64,000 nucleotides of DNA from NCBI GenBank assembly GCA_015501595.1, contig JADNRX010000219.1, forward strand, positions 28,530 to 92,529, given 5' to 3'. Positions 11,627-23,473 of the stretch are shown piece by piece. Positions within the stretch are counted from its first letter, which is position 1, and the number at the start of each line of letters is the position of its first letter. The notes beneath the pieces were generated by a model, which was not told the DNA's origin, searched no databases, and saw only the letters and a list, made by a program, of their open reading frames with translations. The position numbers were made by a program, and so were the translations under genes. Source of the stretch: Hymenopellis radicata. Lineage: Eukaryota > Basidiomycota > Agaricomycetes > Agaricales > Physalacriaceae.

Positions 11627-13253
11627 GTAAGCAGGTAGGACGCGACGAGTCAACAAGCGTCAACAACACGCCCCTAATCCTGTTTCTTTGTTTCTCGTCC
11701 ACTGACTACCATTGCCTTCTTCTGAATCGCGCAAGGTACAGTCCTTGCACGACTTCGGCGCCCAGTTGAAAATGAACTGACCTCTCAACAGAATGGGGCT
11801 CAGTGGCAAGCACAAATATGGTTATTAACATCATGACTGCCGTTTGACCAGAAAGGTGACGCATACCTGCCTAGCACTATATATTCTGTGGCTTTTGACC
11901 ATATGTTGACGGTAGTTCTAGAGATGAAAAATCGAAGGAACCCGTTTGCGGGTGGCGCAAAAACAATATGGATACGTCAGCGTGGATGACGCTCGTTTAT
12001 TTACGAAAATCCATCTTGAACACGTTCAAACAAGCCTCAGGTTGGAACGTGCTCCTGGTCGGAATGGTTGTTCCGCCGCGTCGATTCTTACCGGCGCAGA
12101 GTAATCACGAAACCGACCGTCAAGTGTATAGCAGCCTGAGGTTCTGCATCATCGCCATTCCTCCTTCCTACTCGTGTAACGAAACAGCGTTTTCGCTTGC
12201 TCCTCTGCTTGTGCAAGCAACCGACAATGGAGGCCTTTCCAGATTTACCCCTCGACATCGCACGAAGGATTTTAGAGGATGTTGCCAACACGCATCGTTC
12301 CCAGGCTCTCAAGTCTGTGCTCGTTTCGAAAGCCGTTCGCACATGGTTCGTGCCTGTCCTCTCAGCATACATGAGGTCTCATAGACCTCCAGGATCGATC
12401 CGATTCTATACCGTTCTGTAACCCTGTTGGACATGAACAGCGGTCGCTCATTTTCCAACGCTATTTCTATCCGTAACGATCCAACGTTCTTCGCGAAGAA
12501 CGTCAAGTATCTCTTCATCCTAGAACTCTCAGGTGCACAGCCAGTGGCGTTCGAGTCGGCTCTGCATATCCTCTCCGTCTGCACTGGGATCATATCGCTG
12601 GGATTGTGGTCGTATGACTACCAAGGGTACATGAATTATAATCCATCGTTACTTTCCGGTGCCGACCTAAAACGCCTGTCCGTGTACCATATCAAAAGTT
12701 CCGAGTTCTCTCAGATCCCAGAGAACATCACCCACTTTTCATGTCACATGGGCTCTGCCATGATGCAGCTGCTTCCCGAAGGCTTCTTTTTGCGATGCCC
12801 ATGTCTCACCCATCTTCACATCGCTGACTTCGACTTCCTTCTCACCTCGACCCACCAGCCGGAGACAATCCTACTCGGCGCTATCGAGCCCGTTCTGGCG
12901 TGTCTGCCCTCCTCGGTGCAGATCTTTATCCTTGAGGTTCGCTTTCCGCGGGTCTTTGATTCTGCGATCTTCTTTCTGCAGGAATATACGAGGGTGATAG
13001 AGCGTGTCCTAGCCCAGATAACAGATCCCCGGTTCGTGCTCTTGTGCACCGACCCGCAGTACTTTGAGGAGGTGAAGGGTATGGCCTGCTTCGATGCTGG
13101 GAGTCCGGTCGTAGAACGCTTCGCACGAGAATTGGAAGACCCATATACGTCTTCTGATACATGGACGTTTGCTGAACAGTTCGTTTCAAAGCGAGCTAGA
13201 CGAGATGTGTAGAGTGATTGCAGTAATAATACGACATGAATACTAGAACACAA
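11627..13253. repeat. Duplicated segment block A1 (F-box gene and flank)
   Basis: Closely similar, inverted, to 48,590-49,965, with its extreme 3' end (about 13,165-13,253) instead matching 55,055-55,150. Both gene and non-coding flank are shared, so this is a genomic segment duplication and not a gene-family resemblance. Confidence 0.88.
12227..13212 (+). CDS. F-box-like protein
   Basis: Two exons: 12227-12345 and 12393-13212, joined by a 47-nt intron (GTTCGT...CAG) that splits a TGG codon; product 312 residues. The N terminus, FPDLPLDIARRILEDVA, fits an F-box core, and the joined sequence gives the RTWIDPILYRSVTL turn typical of basidiomycete F-box-like proteins. The rest resembles the weakly conserved leucine-rich part of this family. 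Such proteins usually recruit substrates to SCF ubiquitin ligases through Skp1; the substrate is unknown. Basidiomycete genomes carry large, fast-evolving families of these genes. It converges on the esterase at 13,372. A decayed copy lies at 48.6-49.4 kb and a divergent paralogue with the same intron position at 55.25-56.25 kb. The frame is intact. Confidence 0.82.
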
Positions 13254-13371
13254 TACTAGAACACAATACTAGAACACAATAAGTGGAAGACGTTAATAGC
13301 GTTACGACCGGGATAAGCAAGGGCATCAAAGCAGGTATACATGTCCATTATTCAATCATCAATTGCATAAC

Positions 13372-15685
13372 TCAGATGGGGTTCTCCAATAGGATCTCGT
13401 TCAACCCGTCAATGGCCTCTTGGCGGAACGTATCAGTGGTGAGACTCAAGGGTATCAAGCCATCATTAAACGAGAGCATCGCAGGGGAAGCTGCGGTCCA
13501 TTTGGGCCAGGTGATCCCGGTGTTGCCGTTCGGATTCAAGTCGTTAACGAACCGGATGAGGTAGTCCACCATGTCACCTCCAAAGTATATGTTCAAGATG
13601 TCCGAAGCATGGAATGAGCCTAGAACGGGGACACTTTTGAGGCGCTTGTTGACTGCGAAGACGCATCAGTACAATGTCCCGTCGCACGGGATAACCCAAA
13701 GACACGTACTGAACGTATATATGTCCTGCTTTCCCGATAACACATTGATAAAAAACCGACGTGGAGCTTGGAACACCGCATCTCCTTGGAGAGCAGCGAA
13801 CCGTTTGAACTGCGGGCTCACAATGTTTAAAAGACCAGTATCGAATGGAGATCCTACGGCAGGGTTTTGTGGATAAAGGTCCATCAAACTGTCTATATCA
13901 GCTTCGGGTGCATTGGGGAGCAGGATGGTTTGAAGGTATTCCTTCGCTTGAGCATCCGTTCTGTGTCGAGTCGATGAGCAAATTTCGCATCGACATGGTT
14001 CTTCTACTCACGTAACATTCAGTTGAGATAACGAGAAGAGTGTGCCTTCATCGTCGCAGTCCCCTTTGAACGACATCAGCTTGGGGCTATATTGTTCCGC
14101 GGCAGAGAAGCACCATACCAGTAACGAAAGGAATGTTAGCAACTTTGCCTTGCTGCACGAGACGCTGCGGGTTATCCGAAAACAAGACGCCATCTGTTCG
14201 GGGTAGCCATGCTAGTCTCAAAGACTGTGTGACGCGTCAGGGATCCCATCAATGAAAACGAGCGCATCGTACACACCTGATAGGCGAAGATGAACGGTGA
14301 GTCATCGACAGCTGCCTTCAAGACGTCGTATGAGACGGTTCTGAGGCATGCCAGAGTATCAGAAGAGCCAGAACATCCCGTCTTGTCCACGATGTCATCA
14401 TAATCTGATGCTCGCGCTCAATACTTCCCATGTACATTAGAAGCAACCCGAACCTTTCTGCCCGTTTTCAATATCGCCTACGGGAAGAGGCGATCCCGAC
14501 TGCATGAATGCGCCTCTGAACAAACCTTCTGTGTCGCCATCGTTGATGATCATATGGGATGCGACGGACATGGCGCCGGCGGATTCTCCCCAGCTATCCG
14601 TTCTTAGCGTCAGAAAAAGTTGAAAGTTTAGTGGACATTAAAACTGACATGGTGACTTTGTCCGGATCACCTCCAAAAGCCGTGACATACTTCTGTATCC
14701 ATTTGAGTGCGAGACGTTCTGCACGTACATTTAATACGCCATCAAGCGATTACGATGCGGCGCTTACGGTCGTGTAACCCAAGGTTTCCTACTCCAGCCT
14801 CTTTCACTTCCTTTCCCGCTAGGAAGCCGAATGCTGCAGCATGCGGTGAGAAACGAGAGAAAACGAAATACGTGGGTGTGTCATACCAGAGACTCGATAG
14901 TTCATGGAGACATAAATGACGGGTTCTCCGAGTGCAATAGAGCGCTGAACGATAGAGCTGCCATCGTACATAGATGTCCCGCCGAGTTCGAAGCCGCCTG
15001 GGAATTGCATGCTTAACGGCTGGGTCTGTTAGATGCCAAGGATTAGATTCACCTCCGAAGAACCACTACCGTAAAGTCCATCAACATGTTTTGTCATCGA
15101 AGAGATAGAAACGTACGACAGCTACGGGCAGTTGAGAGGTGTCAGTTGCACTGGCAGGTTTGACGACGTTGAGTGTCAAACCTATGAACGAGATCAGTTA
15201 TACTCATTGATTGCCCTCCTTCACATGCTCACAATCTTCATCTGAGGGCAAGACATCACTGAAAATAGAGTTGACCACGTAGTCGACCGTCTCTTGAGGA
15301 AGCCCAGTGAGTACTGGGAGCTTGACAGCCTGTTGGGGACACGACGGCCCGAACGCTGTCGCGTCAATGGTGCCCGTATACGCGCCCACTGCCGCTGGAA
15401 GCTGAAATCGAAGATTGCCAGTACTACAACAATAATCAATGGGCGATAATTTGCTAGTAGTAGCAAGGAAACACACGGTGGTTGTCCGAACGGGATACCC
15501 AGGAACTTTGACACGTTCCCGGATGCAGCGCCAGTAACAGTCGCGCTATCCAGCGTCACCGTAGGCGCCGCGCGACTCGAGACGACGGCGGCCAAAGTCA
15601 CTCCCGCCTGGGCAACGGGCAAGATCAAGTGCAGAAACATCGTCAACCTGAGGACCGAATGGGAAGCCAGCAAGAGCGTCAACAA
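13372..15685 (-). CDS. Type-B carboxylesterase/lipase, secreted
   Basis: A multi-exon gene whose splice junctions I checked at several points: intron 15424-15476 restores GQPPTGNLRF, the next restores EDCLTLNV, and the one near 14,590-14,650 restores the nucleophile elbow GESAGAMS. The acidic triad member fits GDCDDEGTLF and the histidine fits SFHASDI, so the Ser-Glu-His triad of the family is complete. The N terminus has a hydrophobic signal-peptide-like segment; the start is at 15,685, or at an internal Met about 45 bases downstream. These alpha/beta-hydrolases cleave carboxylic esters, and secreted fungal members act on extracellular lipids or other esters; the substrate cannot be told here. 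The neighbour upstream is a trehalase in the same orientation. A second copy at 52.8-55.0 kb lacks the catalytic serine. Confidence 0.9.
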
Positions 15686-16481
15686 GCATCATATGAGTGT
15701 GTTCTTATAAAACCTCCCCCAAGAGCTAGGGTAAAATCCAGCGAGTATGTCATGGGAGATCATCACGGGTCGTAAGTTGGTCTCCAATTACAGGAACGCC
15801 GAAGACCCGTCCTTTCCCACTCGTCATAGCTGCACGAAAAGCATTCGAGTTCGTTTGTGGACTGTCGCTGTAAGTAATACATACCCCGCATTTCCCCACA
15901 TTCAAGTCATTTCAGATGACATCTAAGAAAGAAGCTTCACTACGCGTCCAGAGTCAAGACCACACACAACTTGAAATCACTTTGGAAATCACGGCCATGG
16001 TCTCCAGGGTAGCCGAGAGATCATTCCTGCGGATGCACTTGAAGAACACCTCATGCTTCAGAATCTAAGAAACAAGAATGTGATTCTTTGACCTCTCGGT
16101 CCCGAAGAGATTATGCCTAACCTGTATGTAACCGGGCCAACCCAATATACTGCGCCACATGACTCCAAGCCAGATGGACGTAATCACAAGAACGACGGGC
16201 CGGATTCGCTGAGCAAAGTCTAAACCTTGAGACTTTCCAGAAGCTCATGATTCTCTATCAGACATATCAGTCAGTCGTTGGTGAAAGTGATTGTGAGCTA
16301 GCCTACCGCGATGCCACGATGCGAGAGCATCGACGCGCTGCATCCAAAATTGTGAAAGTCAAAAGTCATGACAGACAACCCTTTCCTTGAGCCGATAAGT
16401 CCAATCTTCAAGAGACATGCTCTTGATGAGTAGCACAACGGAAGTGGCAGACCTCCCTTTTATACACATGCCATCGTATAA
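15686..16481. other. Esterase-trehalase intergenic region
   Basis: No gene recognised. The stretch is the upstream region of the esterase and downstream region of the trehalase; much of it is conserved in the inverted copy at 52,380-52,850. Confidence 0.6.
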
Positions 16482-19415
16482 TCATACATTCACTGTTAAC
16501 ACACTCGCCACCACGAAAGCCAGTCCAACCCAAAACGGCCCCTTGCTGGGATAAGCCGCGTCTGTATCAGAGCCATCGCCAGAAGCGTCCGTCTCTCCCT
16601 CCAGTACCGGGCACACCGGCGCAACCAGCACGTTCCCATAAACGCTCGCCACCCAAAGCACAACCCCGTTTGTCCACCCAAAGCCTGCCTGCAGAACTGT
16701 CAATCGATGTCTGCAGTGTGATAACACGCTGGAAGCGTACCTGCACGGTATACTCTCCCCCTCGTCCAGCTGAGTCAACATCCAGACTGGAGAACTTTTC
16801 AAACATCTATCCGAACATCAGGAGCTTGCTCCGCTATGAGGAGCAGAGACATACATTTCCGGTGTTGTTAACGCTATTCGTCGCATTCAGAGCTTGATCC
16901 GAAAGTCGAGGCACAAGACCGTCTATGGAACCTCCCGTTGCGCGCCTATGTAGTTCAAAATTAAAATCCAAAACACGCCACGCATTCAGCGAGGAATTAC
17001 TGACCAGCTACAAAACGCACTCGTCAGATATCGATTCGCCAACTCTCTCCCCAAAACATCTGCCCAGCCCTCCCCGTCAGTAGCGTTTCCACCATTAACG
17101 ATAGTCCCATTCAGCGTGTTGATATCCGCGCCCGGTCCAGATCCCGTAGCATTGTTCCCCAAATGTAACGTCTGGCCAGGGAGCTGCGTCTCGGTAATAC
17201 CCAGTTGACCTTGCGGAAGCAGATTGAACGTCGACTCGTTCGATAAGGGAGCTATAAGCGCTGCGCTTGTGATATTATTAGGAAGCGCACGCAAGGCTTG
17301 CAGCAGGATATATTGGTGCGGTGGCCAGGCATTGGGGTAGTCCCTGTAGTAAATGTAAGAGAGTGTAAATCTTCTTCCGAAAGATTAGACCAACCATTGC
17401 AAGCCCGTGTCGAGGAAAGTGCTAGGGAAGGTACCATTGTACCGGTTCAGAACCAAATTCAAAGGCGCGAAGGCTTTGAAAGCGTTCTCGGAACTGCCGA
17501 GGACTTGGTCTGGTACGATGCCTGACCAGTATGGGTAATAAGCTGCGGCTGAAAACACACTCGATTGTTGAGCAGAAGCGAGGTTGAAGTCATAGAACGC
17601 CATCTATGGCCAATCATCAGTATCGTAGGCAAATATCGGTCCTTGAACCAACCTTGGTCGAGTTCCACATCAAATCGAGAATCCCGGTACGGATGGCGGC
17701 TGCGGCTTCGCGATGGCCTGAAGCCGCCGAATCATTCGACGAGGCATAGAGCTGTGCCAGAAGCAGGTGGTTCTTATCTATTAAAACATGGTAAGCAGAG
17801 GATTGGAACCTTGTTGACAATACCACATACATAAAATACTGTTCAGATCAACAGGTATCGTGTTGCGAACGTTCAGCTGCTTAAGATCCGCATCACCGGG
17901 TTTAGCATCTGCGAACCACCGCGCGGTATAATCCCAGCCTAAGACCAGAATAATTAGAAGCCTCCCCGAAGTAGGAATCGGAAGGGACAGACCACTTTCA
18001 GCACCACTAGCAAGCTCAGCGTACAATGCCGAGCGCTGGCTCTCGTTCAACGCAGGGGACACATCCGGGCCATTCGCTGTCGTGTAATCTAGAGCTTGCT
18101 TCAACACGACAGGAACTTGGCGAAGGCACCGATCTTACCAGTCAGGTAAGACTCCGGCCGTGGCGCAGTGTTGTTGACGGAATACCTCGCCAACTGGTAT
18201 GTGCTGCCGGTCGTTGGACTTGTCACGCTGATTATACGGTTCTCCTGCCACCAAGTAAACTCTTTCTGGAACACATTCAGATTATTGCTTGACGGCCTAG
18301 TAAAGGCAAGGACATACCTCAGCCAAAGGTAGAGCTCTCGCCAAGATCCCGTTATCACCGGACACGGTAACATAACGCGCGAGCATCTGTCAAAGTCGTT
18401 AGACTTCTATCGTCTCATGACCAGAAGCCACCCCACCTGCGTGAACAACGGCGGTTGTGATCTATTCAAGTCTGGAAAGGATACGTGAGCGCCGGAATAG
18501 AACACGATGACCAAACACATACAGTATATCCTCCCACCATTCGGAATAAACCCAATAGTCTCGAGCTCGTCCATAAAGTTTTGCAACGTCGCATTCACAA
18601 CATCATACAACTCCGACTCCAACAGCCCCTCCACAATCCAAAAACTGTCCCAATAATACTGTTCCCTAAACCTCCCACCTATCATCACACCCCCTCAGCT
18701 ACATCCACAACATCGTCAAAAAAACCCAACTCACCTGGCACCACAAACGTGTGATTCAGCGGAATCAACGAGCTCTCGCACTTGACCCCGTCACAAAGCG
18801 TCGAGGAATTTGTAGTCCGAATCAACTGCGTCCAATACCCGTGCACCGTCTGCGCCCACGCGCGCACCAGCGTATCCGACACGTTCCCCAAGAACGCCGG
18901 GTCCGCGTTGAAGTCGGCCAACACCAGCGCCTCGAGCTCGAGCCCCTCGCCCGCGAAATCCGTGTCCACGAAACTCGTCACGTCCCCCTCTGTCAGGGAG
19001 CTATTCCCCGACAGGCCGCCAAAGTCGGCCAACACGTCCGATGCGGATTTAGTCGTGGGCTACATAAACACATCGGGTCTAGGAGCGGATCCAACGAGCA
19101 CCCCAAACACACCTTGTCGACAAAAGTCTTGGGATCCGCGTAGAGACCCGCGATATTGACAGTTTGCAATATCTAGTGTGACGTCAACATGATAATCACC
19201 CCACAAAGAAGAAAAACACGCACCTCGCCAGCGCAGAAGAGTTCTGAAGGACACCAGGCCTGCGGGGGCGGCAGCGGGACCTGCGACGGCAGGGGCGAGT
19301 CCAGCGACGCACTCGGGCTCGCGACAACGGTCGACACAGAGACAGTCGATATCGACTCGGATTGCGCGCGCGCAGCCTGGATGGCAGACAGTGCCAGTGC
19401 TGCCCACAGTAACAT
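16482..19415 (-). CDS. GH37 trehalase (acid type, signal peptide and GPI-like tail)
   Basis: Fifteen exons join in frame to a 734-residue protein: 19224-19415, 19113-19172, 18735-19059, 18523-18678, 18437-18471, 18318-18386, 18139-18265, 17993-18088, 17831-17938, 17653-17777, 17395-17603, 17005-17343, 16855-16945, 16741-16806 and 16482-16688. All introns are GT-AG, 49-59 nt. Splicing restores both trehalase signatures: PGGRFREQYYWDSF across 18,679-18,734 and QWDYPNAWPPHQY across 17,344-17,394. It starts with a signal peptide (MLLWAALALSAIQAARAQ) and ends with a short hydrophobic tail (VGLAFVVASVLTV), suggesting a GPI or membrane anchor. GH37 enzymes hydrolyse trehalose to two glucoses; a secreted or cell-wall form would feed on external or stored trehalose. 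Frame and signatures are intact, so this is the functional copy; a truncated copy lies at 50.7-52.4 kb. Confidence 0.95.
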
Positions 19416-19943
19416 CGTAGTGGTTCAGGTGAGAGTCCCTCTTTTTGGGGCGCGGCTTATTTCCATCGCTGCGTACGTACGACTCGATCAAACGCGAGGT
19501 GTGCTAGGCAGCTGACCATTCCCGACGCTTGAGACCTTGATCTGATGACTCTCCGCCCGTATTGGCGATCACATGGGCGTATGGGCCGACTCCAATAATA
19601 TGGACATCGCATAGTTGCCACAGCGTACAGACGGAGTGAGCGTAGTTCCGTCTCCGAGAAGACAAGACGACATCGGAACCAACGCTGCCAAAGCTTGAGA
19701 ACCTAAAGCTTGAAAGCCAAGCGCAGATTATACTCCCATCAATCTATCAAGAAACGTATCAGGCTCGGCCTCGCATCAGACAAGAAAAACGAAATAATCA
19801 TTATGTCTCATGGGATGCATTCAAATGGTGAACTCACGGCGACATAACCACACCCGGTCCGCCCTCTCCCTCCTCCGCCTCGGCGCGATGGCAAGAGCGT
19901 GTACACCTCAGTATACTCGGATGGCAGTACCGCACAAACGCAC
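19416..19943. other. Intergenic, between trehalase start and RBM25-like stop
   Basis: No gene seen. It must contain the trehalase promoter; I saw no clear TATA or named operator. Confidence 0.5.
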
Positions 19944-22020
19944 CTAAACCGCAGAATCGACAAACACCTTCTCGCTGTGCAGCCCTTCCCCATACGCCAT
20001 GCTCTCAAAGATGACCTGGCGCCACACGCTCACAACGAGCTCGATGGCTTCCTCCTCAAGCACCTGTCACTTGAGGTCAGTATGAAGGTTGGGGATAGGA
20101 CGGCCGCACGTACTGGTTCCAGACCCTCAACAAGCTTCTGCGGACCTTTATGATCCTTGAGATGCTCCAAAACAAACATGATTAGATCTTCCTCTTCCAT
20201 CTCACCGAGGTATTTGACCATCAGTCGCTTCACCAGCGGCTCCAGCTTCCTGTCAATCATCACATCCGACAGCCCGTCCCACCGAACCTTGGACTTGAAC
20301 AGCGTCTCCTTGTCCGTCGGCACGCTTTCCCGGATCTTTTCCAGCCTCGCGCGCGCTTGCTCTCCGCTCTCCGCCACACTAAAGTCAAGTTTCACCAGCG
20401 GCACCTTGCGTTTCTTGACCGCATCCTCATCCTCCTCGTCCTGCGCAAACACCGTCGCCTTTTCCATCTTCTCCTTTGTCTCCTCCTTCTCTTTTGCCAT
20501 ATTCACCGTCAACTTGAGCGGTGCTCCGTCATCAAGCAGCATGCCGGCCTTGCGCTGCTCCTCTGCAAGAGCCTGCATCTCATCCATCTGCCGTGCCAGG
20601 AAGTCTTCAGATTCGCGACGCAGATTCTCTGCTTCCTGCTCCTCGAACCGCCGCGACTTTGCGTCTGCGGCTTCCTCAGCTTCCAGACGACGCGCCCGAA
20701 GCTGGCGCCACCGGGGCCGGTCGACGTAGAAAAGCTCATCACTTTCATCGTCGTCCCAGACGTCAAGGCGGGCGCGCATCTCTATTCGGTCGCGCTCCTC
20801 GGCCTCTTTGTTGGCCTGCACTCGATATATCGCTCGTTCTAGGGCATTGATGCGAGATCGTTCCCGAGGTTCATAGCGTCGTTCCCGCTGTATATATGTT
20901 AGGAAATGAAAGCAAAGGACAAGTAGTGAACAGACGTCTCTGAATGAAACTTCCTCATCCCGTTTCCGGGCCTCTTTCCGTTCGCGCTCCATCTCCTCGT
21001 CCGTCTTTTTTGGAGTCGACCTGTCGGTATCGCCACCACCCGCCTTGACAAAGCCGACAGGTTTGCTGTACCCTTGTACTCCTTTGCCAAACGCCTGGGG
21101 AGCGGGCTGACTCTGTTGTTGCTGTGGCTTGCCCCACTCCCGCATCTTGGGTCCACTGGGCGTCACCGGCGGCATGGCTTCCCGCATCTTTTCGCGCTCC
21201 CGTTTCGCCGCCCTTTCACGAAATTGGGCTATTTCGGATATGACGAGCCCGCGCTGGGTCTCGGGGAGGTCGGCTTCTTGCAGGTCATGGAGGTGAGGAG
21301 GGATAACGTATTTTTCGCGGTCGATAAGGCCCTGGTTGGCTGCGTCTTCAGAGGTTTTGTTGATTTGGTCGACAAGAGCTGCAATTCTGGATTTGGATTC
21401 TTTTTTCTTTGCTTCGTCCAGCTAGAGGAATGTAAGTATTATGTGAGGTGAGAATGGAGAGAGCGCACGTCGGTTAACATTCGTTGTGATTGGTATGCAT
21501 CAAGGAAGGCGCGAGTTTTTTCGTCTGCTTTTACCTAGATCGGAGTCGACGTGGGCGAGCACAGTGACAGAAAGGATAATTAGACGCACCAGTAGCTTTT
21601 TATTTGCACAACCGTCCTCCAATGCTGGTAGCTCGACACCATTCAACAACTCTATCGCGCGCAGTGCAGCGTCCGGTTCCTCGAATTCCGCAAAGCCAAA
21701 CCCTTGGGGCTTGTTGGCCGGTGTTATAAGTCGCTTGAAAGACTTTATTGGACCGCAGGCCTGCATAAAATAATGTAAGGAAAACACGGAGTGACGGTGT
21801 GAAATAGACGCACATCAAGGAGCTGATTAAGAAAAGAATCCTGGACACCGCCTGATATGGAGCCGATGAAGAGAGTGGTGAATTTCTGGGCCTGGGGCGG
21901 TACAAAGTGCATGCTTTGCTGGGCCTGCTGCTGTGCGAGAGCAGACATTGAGGGTCCTTGCCCAAACGACGGCAGAGGGGGACGCAGACCAAGTCCCATT
22001 CGGTTTGGAATGGGTTGCAT
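19944..22020 (-). CDS. RBM25-like splicing factor (RRM and PWI domains)
   Basis: Six exons in frame give 607 residues: 21814-22020, 21590-21760, 21469-21534, 20936-21421, 20114-20887 and 19944-20063, with introns of 47-55 nt. An RRM spans about residues 46-125, with RNP2 LFIGSI and RNP1 KPQGFGFAEF. The middle is a long charged region rich in E/R/K (about 200-420). The last roughly 95 residues form a PWI domain (WDGLSDVMIDRKLEPLVKR, ending ...VWRQVIFESMAYGEG). RBM25 proteins associate with spliceosomal components, notably U1 snRNP, and influence 5' splice-site choice; yeast Snu71 is a related PWI protein. It would act in the nucleus. The Met at 22,020 is chosen because it opens the conserved frame; an upstream in-frame extension exists but looks non-coding. 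Codon and intron structure look ordinary. Confidence 0.92.
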
Positions 22021-23473
22021 TTTCCGTCGATATTCGGTTGAAATGGTACTGTATTGGTACTGTATCAGCGTTAGTGGTTGTTGTAAACACGGTTGTAGAC
22101 ACGTACTCAGAGGAACGAGTAGTACGACGCCCAAGATGGTGGTAAGAGACAGAGCCGAAATTGTATGCCGACCGGCAAACGGTGATCGAATCAGTCAAAT
22201 ACGTACGGTTATCATCACCGTTATGGTTCTTGTTAAGCAATTGTTAAGAGAGATAAGTCCCGAAGACAATGAGAGTGGGGTGAGTTGGTGCCAGCCGCCT
22301 GCCCGTGGGGTCGGGAAACGGGCCCGGAAACACGAGCGGGAAGGACACGTGACCGGCGGGATTTCCGACGCACCAGACGCAAGGCCAAAACGAACCCGTA
22401 CGGACAAGAAGGAGACGAGAACGGAGCAGCCACGCGTACCGGGCAAACAAAAAGGCAAGAGGAGGGCGGGCAAAAGCTGAAAATATCCCAGTCCACTGAC
22501 TGCAGTGGGATGGACGTGGAGAGCAAGAGACAATGCGTTCAACGTCCGCGATCACGATCAAGTAGGGTGGCGTAAGAAAGTCCCGGGGACACCTGAAAAT
22601 ATCCCAGTGCGCTGAGTGCAGTCGGGATCAGGGCAGATGGACGCGGAGAGCAAGAGACGATGCGCGTCCAACGCTCGCGATCACGATCAAGCTACGGGCC
22701 ACGTGGCCTGCCGCCTTGGGATCGCGAAGGCTTCCTAAGTTCCTTGAATCTTCCTGTTTATTGCGACTATGTTTAACCTCCTTCGCGCTGTCACGGCGTA
22801 AAAATTGACGCGTCAGAACCAAAGGTAAATTCAGAAGATTGTATTTTCAGATGTGATGTTCGTTCTCAAAACCTCCGACCCGACTTGGCCCCGACTCACA
22901 ACCAGCCAAAGCGCTCCAGCACGACCATTTACAAGATAAGTATTTCGCTTCGACGCTTCCGGGTCATTCTTAAAGAATTGTTCTTGCTTGCAATTGTCTG
23001 TGCTTCTTGTAAGTAATTGGTTTAACATAACAGCCGTGCATTTGCTGAAGCAGGAGGTGGCGTTCAACGCTTTACCGGTACCTAGGTTGGGTCCTTCGAG
23101 CTTTGACAAACCGAGCCAATAATTGACCTATAGAACGAAGTACGCAAACTACTTGGCGTTCAGTGGCGTTCCTTATCTATAGATAGTGACTAATACATAC
23201 TATCAAATCCCGCCGCCAGCCACGTGTCGGTAACTGGAGTTGCCAAATCAGGAACGCTCACCCTTTAGATTGCCGCACCACTTTACTCGTTAACCTCCAC
23301 ATTTTCCATTTCTCCTGCTTTTTATGCGACTTTAGAGGCATTTCCCACCCGAACATCGTGCGCGCGCTATTCTCCGAAATAAACCCTTCCTAACGACACC
23401 AAATTTCCCAGGTTGACGTGTTCATTTATCTATTTATTCGCCACCATCTGCCAGTCGCCAAAACTTCCATGAA
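22021..23473. other. Divergent intergenic region
   Basis: It lies between the divergent RBM25-like and SLP1-like genes, so it should hold both promoters. ORFs here lack recognisable features. Contains the tandem repeat listed at 22,477-22,691. Confidence 0.5.
22477..22691. repeat. Direct repeat, two units
   Basis: Unit 1 at 22,477-22,562 and unit 2 at 22,593-22,691 share CTGAAAATATCCCAGT at the start and CGCGATCACGATCAAG at the end, with small indels between. The period is about 116 bp. No coding potential. Confidence 0.85.

Larger units (their letters stand above)
13165..18200. repeat. Duplicated segment block A2 (esterase and most of trehalase)
   Basis: Inverted copy of 50,684-55,150, covering exons, introns and the intergenic region between esterase and trehalase. 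Homology stops inside the trehalase near 18,200, where the second copy begins abruptly. Confidence 0.9.
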
